From assembly GCF_017744655.1 (NCBI RefSeq), contig NZ_JAGIAW010000006.1, positions 186,001 to 250,000 on the forward strand: a stretch of DNA of 64,000 nucleotides. The letters run 5' to 3'. The position numbers were made by a program, and so were the translations under genes. Below the pieces are notes generated by a model. It worked only from the letters and a program-made list of their open reading frames with translations, was not told the origin of the DNA and did not search any database. This stretch comes from Devosia sp. GTDB taxonomy: Bacteria; Pseudomonadota; Alphaproteobacteria; Rhizobiales; Devosiaceae. Below are positions 1 through 8,257 of this stretch, piece after piece (position 1 is the stretch's first letter; each line of letters opens with the position of its first letter).

Positions 1-171
1 CAGATGAACTCGGGTTCATTGCAGGCCAATGGCACGATGATGTCAGAGCCGACTTTTGACGTCGCGCATGTCGTGGAGGCGGTGACCTATATGGCGGGGC
101 TGCCGCTCAGCGCTAATGTGCAGTTCATGACGGTGATGGCGACGAACATGCCCTATGTGGGAAGGGGATAG
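1..171 (+). CDS. SDR family oxidoreductase, C-terminal end (partial)
   Basis: Only the last 56 codons are in the window; the gene begins upstream. The reading frame ends VQFMTVMATNMPYVGRG, a typical ending of short-chain dehydrogenases of the kind annotated as 3-oxoacyl-ACP-reductase-like, with the preceding segment (PTFDVAHVVEAVTYMAGLP) resembling the late helix where SDRs list allowed post-modification steps. The catalytic Tyr-Lys motif and the Rossmann glycine motif would lie upstream, so substrate cannot be judged. The final 18 codons are repeated about 100 bases downstream. Confidence 0.7.
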   Translation, partial: QMNSGSLQANGTMMSEPTFDVAHVVEAVTYMAGLPLSANVQFMTVMATNMPYVGRG

Positions 172-224
172 TTGGCCGCACGCAAGGCAGCTGCCATTCG
201 AGCACAGCTCTCATGGCCTTCTCA

Positions 225-266
225 CCTCAAATCGCTCCACCGGAGCGATTTGCCCTGCGGGACGGT
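225..266. repeat. Dispersed palindromic repeat, family R4
   Basis: The segment contains AAATCGCTCC-AC-CGGAGCGATTT, a near-perfect inverted repeat, followed by GCCCTGCGGGACGG. A second copy in inverse orientation is at 37364-37403 with about 3 differences over 40 bases. The element sits between the true end of the SDR gene and a duplicated copy of its last 18 codons. Confidence 0.7.
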
Positions 267-273
267 TCGAAGT

Positions 274-327
274 GTGCAGTTCATGACGGTGATGGCGACG
301 AACATGCCCTATATCGGGCGGGGTTGA
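274..327 (+). pseudogene. Duplicated 3' end of an SDR gene (18 codons)
   Basis: Reads VQFMTVMATNMPYIGRG and a stop, repeating the end of the SDR gene at 118-171. The first 39 bases are identical to that copy; the last 15 differ mostly at synonymous sites and use a different stop codon (TGA instead of TAG). No start or upstream SDR sequence precedes it; repeat R4 does. It is best read as a gene scrap left by recombination between two related SDR genes or by a local duplication followed by drift. Confidence 0.65.
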
Positions 328-347
328 TCCCCGCCCTTTGGGACTGG

Positions 348-1508
348 TCAGGCGTGGAAAACTTCCACGCCGTCGATCCAGGTGGCCTTGACCTGACGGG
401 CGTCGGACAGGTGTGCAAAGCTGCCCACGGCGCCGCGCTGCAGTGTACCGTAGGTGGCTTCTATGCCCATGGCTTCGGCGGGATAGAGCGAGGCCATGCG
501 GAGGACTTCGTCGAAATCGAGTCCGATGGTGTCGACCATGAAGTTGACGGCGTCGATCATGTCGAGGTCGGCGCCGGCTAGGGTGCCGTCGGCAAGACGC
601 AGGGCGCCGTCGGCGCGGGTGATGGTGCGACCGTTGAGCGTCAGGGTCTGGATGTCGGTGCCCGTCTGCGACATGGCATCGGTGACGAGGAAAATCTTCC
701 CCGGGCCACGCTTGGCGCGCAGGGCAGCGCCGATGCTGGCCGGGTGCACATGGATGCCGTCGGCAATGAGGCCGGCAAAGGCGGTTGGACTATCGAGCGT
801 GGCGCCGACGACGCCGGGCTCGCGATTGCCCATCTGGCTCATGGCGTTGAAGAGATGCGTCGACATGGTGGCGCCGGCCTGGAAGGCAGCCATGGCGGTC
901 GCGTAGTCGGCGTCGGAATGGCCGATGCTGACCACCGCTCCGGCTTCGGAGAGGCTTTTGATCTGCTGTGGTGTCGCCGTCTCGGCGGCAACGGTGCAGA
1001 TAAGATTGGGCAAGGTTTCCGCCGCGCGCTTGAGACGGGCAAGATCGGATTCGTCCATGGGACGGATCAAGGCCGGATCGTGCGTGCCCTTGCGAGCAAG
1101 GGACAAGTGCGGGCCCTCGAGGTGAAGGCCGACAAAGCCTGGCACGCGGGCCGCTTGCGCAGCCGCGCCGGCGGCGATGGCCCTTTCGTTGACCTCGGCC
1201 GTATCGGTGATCAGCGTCGGGAGGAGTGCCGTGGTGCCGAACTGGGCGTGGGCAGCGCAGATGGTGCGGATGGCGTCGAGCGAGGTGTCGTTGTTGAAGA
1301 GGATGCCGCCGCCGCCATTGACCTGGAGGTCAATGAAGCCGGGGACGATCATGCCGCCGTCGAGCTCTACGCGCTCGGCATTGGCAGGAATTTCACTCGC
1401 CGGGACGATGCCGGCGACATAGCCGAACTCGATCAGCAGGGCAGCGTGGTCATGCCAGGTGGCGCTGTCGAAAATGCGGGCGCCAGTGATGGCGAGAAGG
1501 TCGCTCAT
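348..1508 (-). CDS. nagA: N-acetylglucosamine-6-phosphate deacetylase
   Basis: 386 residues, the normal family length. It deacetylates GlcNAc-6-phosphate to glucosamine-6-phosphate in the cytoplasm. Visible NagA hallmarks are PGFIDLQVNG near residues 56-65 (the family has Q/N in place of the HxH of other amidohydrolases), metal-binding Glu131 in HLEGPH, His197 in SIGHSD, His218 in THLFNAM, His253 in DGIHVHP and catalytic Asp277 in LVTDAMS. It is the last gene of a three-gene leftward operon; its ATG overlaps the stop of the SIS gene by 4 bases (ATGA). MurQ encoded divergently would supply its substrate from MurNAc-6-phosphate. Confidence 0.93.
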   Translation of the reverse strand: MSDLLAITGARIFDSATWHDHAALLIEFGYVAGIVPASEIPANAERVELDGGMIVPGFIDLQVNGGGGILFNNDTSLDAIRTICAAHAQFGTTALLPTLITDTAEVNERAIAAGAAAQAARVPGFVGLHLEGPHLSLARKGTHDPALIRPMDESDLARLKRAAETLPNLICTVAAETATPQQIKSLSEAGAVVSIGHSDADYATAMAAFQAGATMSTHLFNAMSQMGNREPGVVGATLDSPTAFAGLIADGIHVHPASIGAALRAKRGPGKIFLVTDAMSQTGTDIQTLTLNGRTITRADGALRLADGTLAGADLDMIDAVNFMVDTIGLDFDEVLRMASLYPAEAMGIEATYGTLQRGAVGSFAHLSDARQVKATWIDGVEVFHA

Positions 1509-2536
1509 ACCGTTTCCGTCACCTTCTTGAGGGCCGGGGGCACGTCGGGATTGAGACCACGATGGCGGGACAGCGCTTCGACGAAACCGTAGAAAGAGAC
1601 GATCAGCGCCAGGGGATCGGTGATCGGGTGGCCGGTGGTCGCGAACGGTAGAGGCTTTGCGGCGCCCGGACGATCGCTGGTGAGGAAGGCGAGAGCGCCC
1701 TGCCCCGCTAGCTTGTGGGCCATGTCGGCAACCGAGGCTTCGGCAGCGTCGCGCGCAGCGAGGCCGAGCACGGGATAGCCCGGGGTCACGATGGCGACAG
1801 GGCCGTGCATGACTTCGGCGGCGCTATAGGACTCGGCCTGGATATTGCAGGTTTCCTTGAATTTCAACGCGGCTTCATTGGCGATGGCAAAGCCGGGGCC
1901 ACGACCGAGGACGTAGAGGGCATTGTGGCCGTCGAGCGCGGTGATCAGTTCGGACCAATCGCAGGTGACGGCCTTGGCGAGGCTTTCCGGCAGGGCGGCA
2001 ACGGCGCGGGCGAGATCGGCATCGCCGCTCCAGCGGGCCAGCAAAGCGAGGCCGGCGACCACGGAGGTCACAAAGCTCTTGGTGGCCGCGACGCTCTTTT
2101 CGAGGCCGGCATGAAGATCAATGGTGAAATCGCTGGCTTCGGCAATGGGCGAGCCGGCCGTGTTGGTGATGGCGATGGTGGTCGCGCCGCTGCGACGGGC
2201 CGACTGCGCCATGCCGACAATATCGGGGCTCTTGCCGGACTGAGAAATGGCGATGGCCACGGCGTTGGAAAGGCGCAGATCCTTGCCGTAGATTGAGGCA
2301 ATGGAGGGGCCGATGGAGGCGACCGGCAGGCCGAGCGTCAGCTCGATCGCGTATTTCAGATAGGCCGAAGCGTGGTCGGACGAGCCGCGGGCGACCGTGA
2401 CGACGACGGACGGATCAACTTCGCGTAGGCGCGCGGCGGCGGCATCGAGGGTCGGCGCAGATTCGGTGAGGAAGCGGGACACAACCTGCGGGATTTCATC
2501 CACTTCGCGGCGCATATGCGTTTGGTTGGTCGTCAT
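1505..2536 (-). CDS. SIS-domain glucosamine-6-phosphate isomerase/deaminase-like protein
   Basis: 343 residues with two SIS domains and no glutaminase domain, so it corresponds to the isomerase half of GlmS. Motifs: ARGSSDHASAY near residues 49-59, and LGRGPGFAIANEAALKFKE with the following AESYSAAEVMHGP in the second half. The C-terminus (LKKVTETV) resembles that of GlmS. In this context the likely job is conversion of glucosamine-6-phosphate to fructose-6-phosphate plus ammonia, the role of NagB-II/AgaS-type proteins. No classical NagB is in the window, which supports that reading. It overlaps nagA and the gntR gene by 4 bases on each side, implying translational coupling. Confidence 0.85.
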   Translation of the reverse strand: MTTNQTHMRREVDEIPQVVSRFLTESAPTLDAAAARLREVDPSVVVTVARGSSDHASAYLKYAIELTLGLPVASIGPSIASIYGKDLRLSNAVAIAISQSGKSPDIVGMAQSARRSGATTIAITNTAGSPIAEASDFTIDLHAGLEKSVAATKSFVTSVVAGLALLARWSGDADLARAVAALPESLAKAVTCDWSELITALDGHNALYVLGRGPGFAIANEAALKFKETCNIQAESYSAAEVMHGPVAIVTPGYPVLGLAARDAAEASVADMAHKLAGQGALAFLTSDRPGAAKPLPFATTGHPITDPLALIVSFYGFVEALSRHRGLNPDVPPALKKVTETV

Positions 2537-3318
2537 TTGATCGCTCCATTGACAGGGGCTTCGCCCAACCGGAGCTCGGCGACGAAGTCGTAGGTATCGC
2601 CCCGATAGATGGAGCGGGTGAATTCGATAACGCGGCCCGAAGCCAGGTAGGACGTGCGTTCTATATGAAGGCCAGCGGACCCGACAGGCACCTGCAGCAG
2701 GTGCGCATCGTCATCGTTGAGATGGGCGGCGCGAATGCGTTGGATGGCGCGGACCGGGCGATTGCCCGAGAGATCGAGGTGCTTGTAGAGCGAATCCCCG
2801 ATCGCTGCCGGATCAGGCAGGATCGAGCCGGAAAGGCTGGCGCGTTCGATGGCCAGCGGCATATCGCCGGTGAGGCGCAGGCGGGAAATCCGAGCTACCT
2901 GTTCGCCCGAGGAAAGGCCGAGAATAACCGTCTCTTCCGGCGAAGGAATATAGAGGCCGCGATCGAGCCATTCGGCGCGCACGGCCATGCCGCGACGCGC
3001 CATGTCTTCAGTGAAGGAGGTGAGCTGGGACAGCGACTGTTCGACGCGCTGCGTGGCCGGGGCGACGAAGGTGCCGGAACCATGGCGCTGCACCAGGACG
3101 CCTTCCTGCACGAGCTGCGACACCGCCTTGCGCACGGTGACACGCGACACGTCGACTTTCAGCGCCAGATCGCGCTCGGATGGCAGCGCATCGCCGGGAT
3201 TTAGGGCGCCGCTCTTGATGGCTTCTTCAACCCAGCGCTTGAGCTGGAGATAAAGCGGACCACCCTGCGGCAGGGTAACAGGGCGATCGGAAAAGAAGGT
3301 TTCATATGTCTCGGACAT
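2533..3318 (-). CDS. GntR family regulator with UTRA domain (amino-sugar locus)
   Basis: 261 residues. An N-terminal winged helix-turn-helix (about residues 24-90, with PGDALPSERDLALKVDVSRV and HGSGTF) is followed by a UTRA effector domain. This HutC subfamily includes NagR, NagQ and DasR, which respond to phosphorylated amino sugars. It heads the leftward operon gntR-SIS-nagA, so it probably autoregulates. The start is supported by a strong AGGAGG ribosome-binding site just upstream. Two matching 17-base candidate operators (3394-3410 and 3530-3546) lie between it and divergent murQ. The effector is inferred, not shown. Confidence 0.88.
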   Translation of the reverse strand: MSETYETFFSDRPVTLPQGGPLYLQLKRWVEEAIKSGALNPGDALPSERDLALKVDVSRVTVRKAVSQLVQEGVLVQRHGSGTFVAPATQRVEQSLSQLTSFTEDMARRGMAVRAEWLDRGLYIPSPEETVILGLSSGEQVARISRLRLTGDMPLAIERASLSGSILPDPAAIGDSLYKHLDLSGNRPVRAIQRIRAAHLNDDDAHLLQVPVGSAGLHIERTSYLASGRVIEFTRSIYRGDTYDFVAELRLGEAPVNGAIK

Positions 3319-3393
3319 GTTTTTCCTCCTGTTCTCCGCGATAACCGGGTTTAGACTTCAGGCAAGAACTGCCATTGTCCGCGCTCACCCACA

Positions 3394-3410
3394 ATACCAA
3401 TAAAATACCA
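3394..3410 (-). promoter_or_regulatory. Candidate GntR operator, copy 1
   Basis: On the minus strand this reads TGGTATTTTATTGGTAT: two TGGTAT half-sites exactly 11 bases (one helical turn) apart. It lies about 75 bases upstream of the gntR start codon. The second copy at 3530-3546 on the plus strand has the same layout, and 17 of 20 aligned positions match when two flanking bases are included. Conserved sequence, spacing and orientation toward each gene suggest binding by the adjacent GntR regulator. Confidence 0.6.
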
Positions 3411-3529
3411 TTCGCGTGATCTCGTTTCCAGGGTGTCCAGTCCGAAGCGCAACGGCACAGGACATTTCTCAACAAAAACTTGGCTCAAACGACAAGCGGG
3501 TTATGGCCCGAGGCGTCCGGCTGGACAAG

Positions 3530-3546
3530 TGGTATTTTTTTGGCAT
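3530..3546 (+). promoter_or_regulatory. Candidate GntR operator, copy 2
   Basis: Reads TGGTATTTTTTTGGCAT, two TGGYAT half-sites 11 bases apart, ending 22 bases before the murQ start codon and close to its ribosome-binding site. A repressor bound here would block murQ transcription. It mirrors copy 1 upstream of gntR. Confidence 0.6.
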
Positions 3547-3568
3547 TATCCGGGCCAAGGAGTTTTTG

Positions 3569-4465
3569 ATGGCCGAAAGACAAACGGAAAAGCGCCACGC
3601 CGCCGCCCAGGGACTGGAGCTGCGTTCGCCGGTCGAGATTTTGTCGCTTCTGGCGGCAGGTCAGGCGGAGGCAGCCAAGAGCGTTGTCAGCGCCGTCGAC
3701 GAATTGGCCGATGGCGCCGTGCTGGCCGCGGCGAGCATCGAGGCAGGCGGGCGCCTGGTCTATGTTGCGGCGGGCAGTTCTGGGCTGATGGCGCTGGCCG
3801 ATGCGCTGGAATTGCCCGGGACCTATGGCATTGCCCGCGAACAGATCGTGGTGCTGTTGGCCGGTGGGCTCGACTCGCTGGTGAACATGCTCGGTGGGCC
3901 TGAGGACGATGGCGAGGCTGCCAGGAAGGCCATCGAGGACCTTTATCTTGATGCCCGGGACTGCGTGATCGCGCTGACGGCGAGCGGGCAGACGCCTTTC
4001 CCGGTTTCCGCTGTGCTCGCGGCCAAGGCGGCAGGGGCGAAGACCATTGGCTTTTCGAACAATGCCGGGGCGCAAATTCTCGATATCGCGGATGTCGGCG
4101 TATGCCTGCCAACGCCGCCGGAGGTGATTGCCGGCTCGACCCGCATGGGTGCGGGCACGGCGCAGAAGATCGCGCTCAATATGCTATCGACCTTGATGGC
4201 CATTCACCTCGGGCATGTGCATGACGGGTTCATGGTCAACGTCATCGCGGACAATATCAAGCTCAGGCAGCGGGCGCGGGGCATTGTCGCCTCGATCTCC
4301 GGGGCCAGCGAGGATCGGGCTGCGGCAGCGCTCGAAACGAGCGAAGGCTCGGTGAAGCCTGCGGTTTTGCTAGCAGCGGGTGCCGAAGACCTCGGCGCGG
4401 CCGAGGCGATGCTGGCCGAGCACAAGGGACGACTGCGGTTGGCGCTGGCGGCGCTGCGGAGTTAA
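3569..4465 (+). CDS. murQ: N-acetylmuramic acid 6-phosphate etherase
   Basis: 298 residues from the ATG at 3569, which has a GGAG ribosome-binding site; the frame is open further upstream but that part is not family-like. MurQ cleaves the lactyl ether of MurNAc-6-phosphate to GlcNAc-6-phosphate and D-lactate in peptidoglycan recycling. A SIS domain covers about residues 50-190 (VAAGSSGLMALADALE). Glu81 in ALELPGTYG aligns with the catalytic Glu83 of E. coli MurQ, and Glu111 in GGPEDD with the second catalytic Glu. GSTRMGAGTAQKIALNMLST is the typical MurQ signature. It is divergent from gntR-SIS-nagA, whose products complete the pathway. Confidence 0.9.
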   Translation: MAERQTEKRHAAAQGLELRSPVEILSLLAAGQAEAAKSVVSAVDELADGAVLAAASIEAGGRLVYVAAGSSGLMALADALELPGTYGIAREQIVVLLAGGLDSLVNMLGGPEDDGEAARKAIEDLYLDARDCVIALTASGQTPFPVSAVLAAKAAGAKTIGFSNNAGAQILDIADVGVCLPTPPEVIAGSTRMGAGTAQKIALNMLSTLMAIHLGHVHDGFMVNVIADNIKLRQRARGIVASISGASEDRAAAALETSEGSVKPAVLLAAGAEDLGAAEAMLAEHKGRLRLALAALRS

Positions 4466-4487
4466 GGCCCCTAACACTCCTCCAATC

Positions 4488-4563
4488 CACGGTGTCATTC
4501 CCGCAAAAGCGGGAATCCCTGTTTCGAGGCGTAGATTCCCGCTTTCGCGGGAATGACACCGTG
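4488..4563. repeat. Palindromic repeat, family R1, copy 1
   Basis: A long inverted repeat with arms CACGGTGTCATTCCCGC / GCGGGAATGACACCGTG, each arm itself containing a short hairpin (CCCGC-AAAA-GCGGG). It fills the gap between the convergent genes murQ and the beta-mannosidase and could form a bidirectional terminator. Related copies: 7619-7699, 13036-13114 and, degenerate, 21505-21580. Confidence 0.8.
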
Positions 4564-4568
4564 ATGAG

Positions 4569-6992
4569 CTACCGCACCAGCTGATTGGCGCACCGGAAGA
4601 CTGGCGCGCTCGACAGCAGCTTCGCGTCCAAATCTACCGGCGACTGCACAACGAATGTCCTACTCTGCCCAGGCAGCAGGGTCACCAGCATGTCATCGAC
4701 GGTAGCGTCCGGATGGATGCGGTCGACGAAAAGGCAGAGGTCCTTGATCAGGGTCTTGGCTGTCACTGTGACCTGATAACCGTCCGAAGCCTTCTCCACG
4801 TTCAGATCGAATTCCGGCTGCGGCAGGTTCAGATCGATGTCTTCGGCAAAGTAATGAAATGCCGTGCTGTCGTGCATGGTGGCGACGAGCAGTTCATTGG
4901 CCTTGTCACCAACCGCTGCGACATCGGCGGGAATAGCGAGTTCGGCAGCCGTGAGCCGGTCGGCGCAGAGGCGCCAGTGGGTCCATTCGGCGAGGACGGT
5001 GCCGTCGAAGCGCAGGCGCTTGATGGTGACCGGTCCGCGCCAAAACAAGGTGCGTTCGTTGACAGCGATGACGCTGAGGCCTTCGCCGCGGGGCTGTATC
5101 GTAAGAAGGTGCGGGTGGTAGACGGCGCGCAGCGCGTACCAGAGCGGCTTCAATCGGCCATATCCGTCGATGGCGGCCCATGAAGTGACGGGCCAGCAAT
5201 CGTTCAATTGCCAGACGATGGTGCCCATGTTGCGCCCGCGGAAACTGCGCATGTGCTCGATGCCGAATTTGATGGCGCGAGCCTGGTTGAGCTGAGTGGC
5301 GAAATGCCAATCGTCCATGTTTTTGGGCTCTGGCAGATGGCTTTTCAGGCCGCGCAGCAGTTTGTCATTGCCGATGGTCGCCTTTTGGTGGTGCCAGACG
5401 CCGGGCGAGGTCGGGGTGAGCGGGTTGTCATGCACCGATTGGGTTAGGGTTGCCCAGGTGGGCGGGGCCTGCCAGCCGAATTCGGAGCAGAAGCGTGGGA
5501 CAGAGTCGGCATAGTGCTCGTAGCCGATTTCGTTCCAGACATCCCAGAGATGGGTGCAGCCGTGGGCGGGGTCGTTGGGGTGAATATCCATCGAGCCCGA
5601 ATAGGGGCTGCCGGCCCAGTAGGGGCGCGAGGGATCGAGTTCGGCGACGAGGCGCGGCAGCAGGTCTAGATAGTAGCCGAGGCCCCAGGTGCGGTTCTTG
5701 AGAACATCCTGCCAACCCCATTCGAACCAGCCCCAGATGTTTTCATTGTTGCCGTTCCAGAGGACCAGCGAGGGATGCGGCATGAGGCGCACGATGTTTT
5801 CGCGCGCTTCGGCTTCGATCTCGGCGGGCAGATCGCCCTCTTCGGGATAAGCGGCGCAGGCGAACAGAAAGTCCTGCCAGACCAGCATGCCCTGACGGTC
5901 GCACTCTTCGTAAAAGGCCTCGGTTTCATAGATGCCGCCGCCCCAGACGCGGAGCATGTTGATGTTTGCGGCCTTGGCCTGCGCGATGCGGGCGGCATAG
6001 CGCGCGGGCGTGACGCGCGGCAGGAAGCAGTCGTCGGGAATCCAGTTGGCGCCGCAGATATAGACCGGCACGTCGTTGATGACGAAGGCGAAGGGCGCGC
6101 CCTCTTCATCGGGCGTGGTGTCGAGGCGCAGGGAGCGGAAGCCGATTTTTCGCGACCAGCTATCGCGAACCTCGTCGCCCTCCAGCAGTTCGACGGCGAG
6201 CGCGTAAAGCGGCTGATTGCCGAGGCCGGTGGGCCACCAGAGTTCAGGTTTTTCGACCGTGATTTCGGCTGTGCCGATGGGTGCGGTTATGGTCTGGCCG
6301 GCAACGCTGATGCGGAGGCTCAGATTGGTCGCGTCGCCTTCGACGTCGGCGTGGATGCGGACATGTCCATCGGCGCCGGCGAGGGTGATTTCGGGACGGA
6401 TCGAACGCAGGCGGGCTTTTGACCACGATTGCAGCGTGACGCCCTGCCAGATGCCAGATGTGACAACTGTCGGACCCCAGTCCCAGCCGAAATTGCAGGC
6501 CATCTTGCGCATCAGATTGGCCGGGCCGGGATAGTTGTTGGGGCGCGGCTCGTAGAGCTTGTCGAGCGCTTCGCCGCGCTTCCAGGCGGATTCGAAGCTG
6601 ACTGCGAGGTGGTTTTCGCCGGGGCGCAGATGTTCGCGCACCGGGAAGCGATAGCTCCGGTTCATATTGGCGGTTTCGCCGAGGGTCACGCCGTTGAGCG
6701 TGATTTCAGCAAAGGTGTCGAGACCGGCAAAGACGAGATCGGTGTTTTCAGCGCCGTCGTCGGACCAATCGAACTTTGTCTCATAGCGCCAGTCGCATTT
6801 GCCGACCCAATCGACAGCGATTTCGTTGAGGTCGAGATAGGGATCGGGGATCAGCCCGGCGGTGAGAAGATCGGTGTGGACAGTGCCGGGAACGGTCGCT
6901 GGAATGGCCTCGGGGAGGCCGGGACGAGCCCCCTGCCCGCCAAGACAGGTCAGCATCCAATTGCCATCGAGCGCTCGATCTATGCGCGACAT
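4569..6992 (-). CDS. Beta-mannosidase, glycoside hydrolase family 2
   Basis: 807 residues from the ATG at 6992, chosen because GGAGGAG stands just upstream; the open frame continues 40 codons further but without family sequence. GH2 beta-mannosidases remove terminal beta-linked mannose by a retaining mechanism. Seen: sugar-binding N-domain (CNFGWDWGP near residue 167), TIM barrel with LRVWGGGIYE (about 347-356), acid/base Glu417 in WNGNNE and nucleophile Glu504 in FCSEFGWQ. No signal peptide, so cytoplasmic action on imported mannosides is likely. No transporter is adjacent. The neighbouring amino-sugar genes could hint at mannosyl-GlcNAc glycans, but that is speculative. Confidence 0.92.
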   Translation of the reverse strand: MSRIDRALDGNWMLTCLGGQGARPGLPEAIPATVPGTVHTDLLTAGLIPDPYLDLNEIAVDWVGKCDWRYETKFDWSDDGAENTDLVFAGLDTFAEITLNGVTLGETANMNRSYRFPVREHLRPGENHLAVSFESAWKRGEALDKLYEPRPNNYPGPANLMRKMACNFGWDWGPTVVTSGIWQGVTLQSWSKARLRSIRPEITLAGADGHVRIHADVEGDATNLSLRISVAGQTITAPIGTAEITVEKPELWWPTGLGNQPLYALAVELLEGDEVRDSWSRKIGFRSLRLDTTPDEEGAPFAFVINDVPVYICGANWIPDDCFLPRVTPARYAARIAQAKAANINMLRVWGGGIYETEAFYEECDRQGMLVWQDFLFACAAYPEEGDLPAEIEAEARENIVRLMPHPSLVLWNGNNENIWGWFEWGWQDVLKNRTWGLGYYLDLLPRLVAELDPSRPYWAGSPYSGSMDIHPNDPAHGCTHLWDVWNEIGYEHYADSVPRFCSEFGWQAPPTWATLTQSVHDNPLTPTSPGVWHHQKATIGNDKLLRGLKSHLPEPKNMDDWHFATQLNQARAIKFGIEHMRSFRGRNMGTIVWQLNDCWPVTSWAAIDGYGRLKPLWYALRAVYHPHLLTIQPRGEGLSVIAVNERTLFWRGPVTIKRLRFDGTVLAEWTHWRLCADRLTAAELAIPADVAAVGDKANELLVATMHDSTAFHYFAEDIDLNLPQPEFDLNVEKASDGYQVTVTAKTLIKDLCLFVDRIHPDATVDDMLVTLLPGQSRTFVVQSPVDLDAKLLSSAPVFRCANQLVR

Positions 6993-7129
6993 CCCCAACT
7001 CCTCCAGAGAACGGCGCTTCCATACAACAGAAGTTTGGTGGCGCGAGAAAATTTCATCGCGAAATGTCGAAGGCACGTTGGGCGCTTCGTCGTTTGGGCA
7101 TATCAATCTCAAATGCCCGGGAGCAAAAG

Positions 7130-7606
7130 ATGAGCACAGACAATACTATCGACACAGAGCGCGACCTCGTCCTCACCCGCCTGATCGACGCATCGCCGGC
7201 CGCCGTCTATCGCTGCTGGACCGATCCGGAACTGATGAAGCAGTGGTTTGCGCCGAAGCCGTGGAGCACGCCGCGCGTCACGCTCGACCTGCGTCCGGGT
7301 GGCGGCAATGTGGTAGTGATGGCCGACGAGGCGGGCACGGAATATCCCAATCCCGGCCAATATCTTGAAGTCGTGCCGAACAAGAAGCTTGTCTTTACCG
7401 ACGCCTATGTCGGCGACTGGAAGCCCTCGGGAAAGCCGTTCTTCACCTGCATCCTGACCTTCGAAGAAGAAGGTGGCAAGACGCGCTATACGGCGGTCGC
7501 CCGGCACTGGACCAAGGAAGACAAGGAAGGCCACGAGAAGATGGGCTTTCACGAGGGCTGGGGACTGTGCGCCGCGCAGCTCGAGGAAGTCGCGAAGACG
7601 CTCTGA
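7130..7606 (+). CDS. SRPBCC/AHSA1-domain protein
   Basis: 158 residues from ATG 7130. The sequence (TRLIDASPAAVYRCWTDPEL, then FAPKPWSTPRV and EVVPNKKLVFTDAY) is characteristic of the AHSA1/START-like fold, the helix-grip hydrophobic pocket found in Aha1-C-like and polyketide-cyclase-like proteins. Bacterial members often bind lipids or hydrophobic ligands, but no reaction can be assigned. It is divergent from the beta-mannosidase and convergent with a GNAT gene. Confidence is high for the fold and low for any function. Confidence 0.82.
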   Translation: MSTDNTIDTERDLVLTRLIDASPAAVYRCWTDPELMKQWFAPKPWSTPRVTLDLRPGGGNVVVMADEAGTEYPNPGQYLEVVPNKKLVFTDAYVGDWKPSGKPFFTCILTFEEEGGKTRYTAVARHWTKEDKEGHEKMGFHEGWGLCAAQLEEVAKTL

Positions 7607-7618
7607 GGCTCACTCAGG

Positions 7619-7699
7619 GCCCCGGCGTCATTCCCGCGAAAGCGGGAATCCCTGTTCCAAAACGGAGATCCCCGCTTTCGCGGGGATGACACGGTGGGG
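7619..7699. repeat. Palindromic repeat, family R1, copy 2
   Basis: Arms CGTCATTCCCGCGAAAGCGG and its near complement ending GCGGGGATGACACGG, with an inner spacer. It lies 12 bases after the AHSA1 gene and about 50 bases before the end of the convergent GNAT gene, where it could act as a transcript end signal for either strand. Confidence 0.8.
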
Positions 7700-7747
7700 C
7701 GGAGAGGTTGTTGGGCGAGAGGCCTGAAGCATCGCACCTTTGTTGTT

Positions 7748-8257
7748 CTACCCGCGAACCAGCAGAATCGACGGCTTGTCGTGGTACGAGACCGTCTTCT
7801 CCTCCACATAGCCCACGCGTTGCGCGAGGCGCAGCGAGGGCGTGTTTTCGGGATCGATTAGGCAGCAGGTGCGCTTCATGTTCCGCGCATCTGCCCAATC
7901 GAGCAGAGCCGTGAGCGCCTCGGCGGCAAAGCCCTTGCCATGATGGTCGGGATGGAGCACCCAACCGGCTTCAGGATCGGTCAGCGGCGGGTCGATGGAT
8001 CGGTGGAAATCGGCGAGGCCGAATTCACCGATCATGGCGCTGGATTGCTTTTCGACGACGGCAAAATAGCCGTAGCCGAGCAGGTCCCAATGGCCGGCAT
8101 AGCGCAAAAGGCGCGACCAGACTTCTTCTGATGTGCTGGGGCGGCCGCCGATGTAGCGAGTGACCTCGTCATCGCCCCAGAGTCTGCAACTCGCCTCAAA
8201 ATCGGAGACATGATGGCGGCGAAGCTGCAGGCGCTCCGTTTCGAGAATTGGTGACAT
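7748..8257 (-). CDS. GNAT family N-acetyltransferase (RimJ/RimL type)
   Basis: 169 residues. The opening ETERLQLRRHHVSD and the acetyl-CoA-binding stretch LHPDHHGKGFAAEALTALLD (the Q/R-x-x-G-x-G/A loop) mark an Acetyltransf_3/RimJ-type GNAT that transfers acetyl from acetyl-CoA to a protein N-terminus or small amine. Its ATG overlaps the stop of the upstream M24 peptidase by one base (TAATG), so the two are co-transcribed. Substrate unknown. Confidence 0.85.
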   Translation of the reverse strand: MSPILETERLQLRRHHVSDFEASCRLWGDDEVTRYIGGRPSTSEEVWSRLLRYAGHWDLLGYGYFAVVEKQSSAMIGEFGLADFHRSIDPPLTDPEAGWVLHPDHHGKGFAAEALTALLDWADARNMKRTCCLIDPENTPSLRLAQRVGYVEEKTVSYHDKPSILLVRG

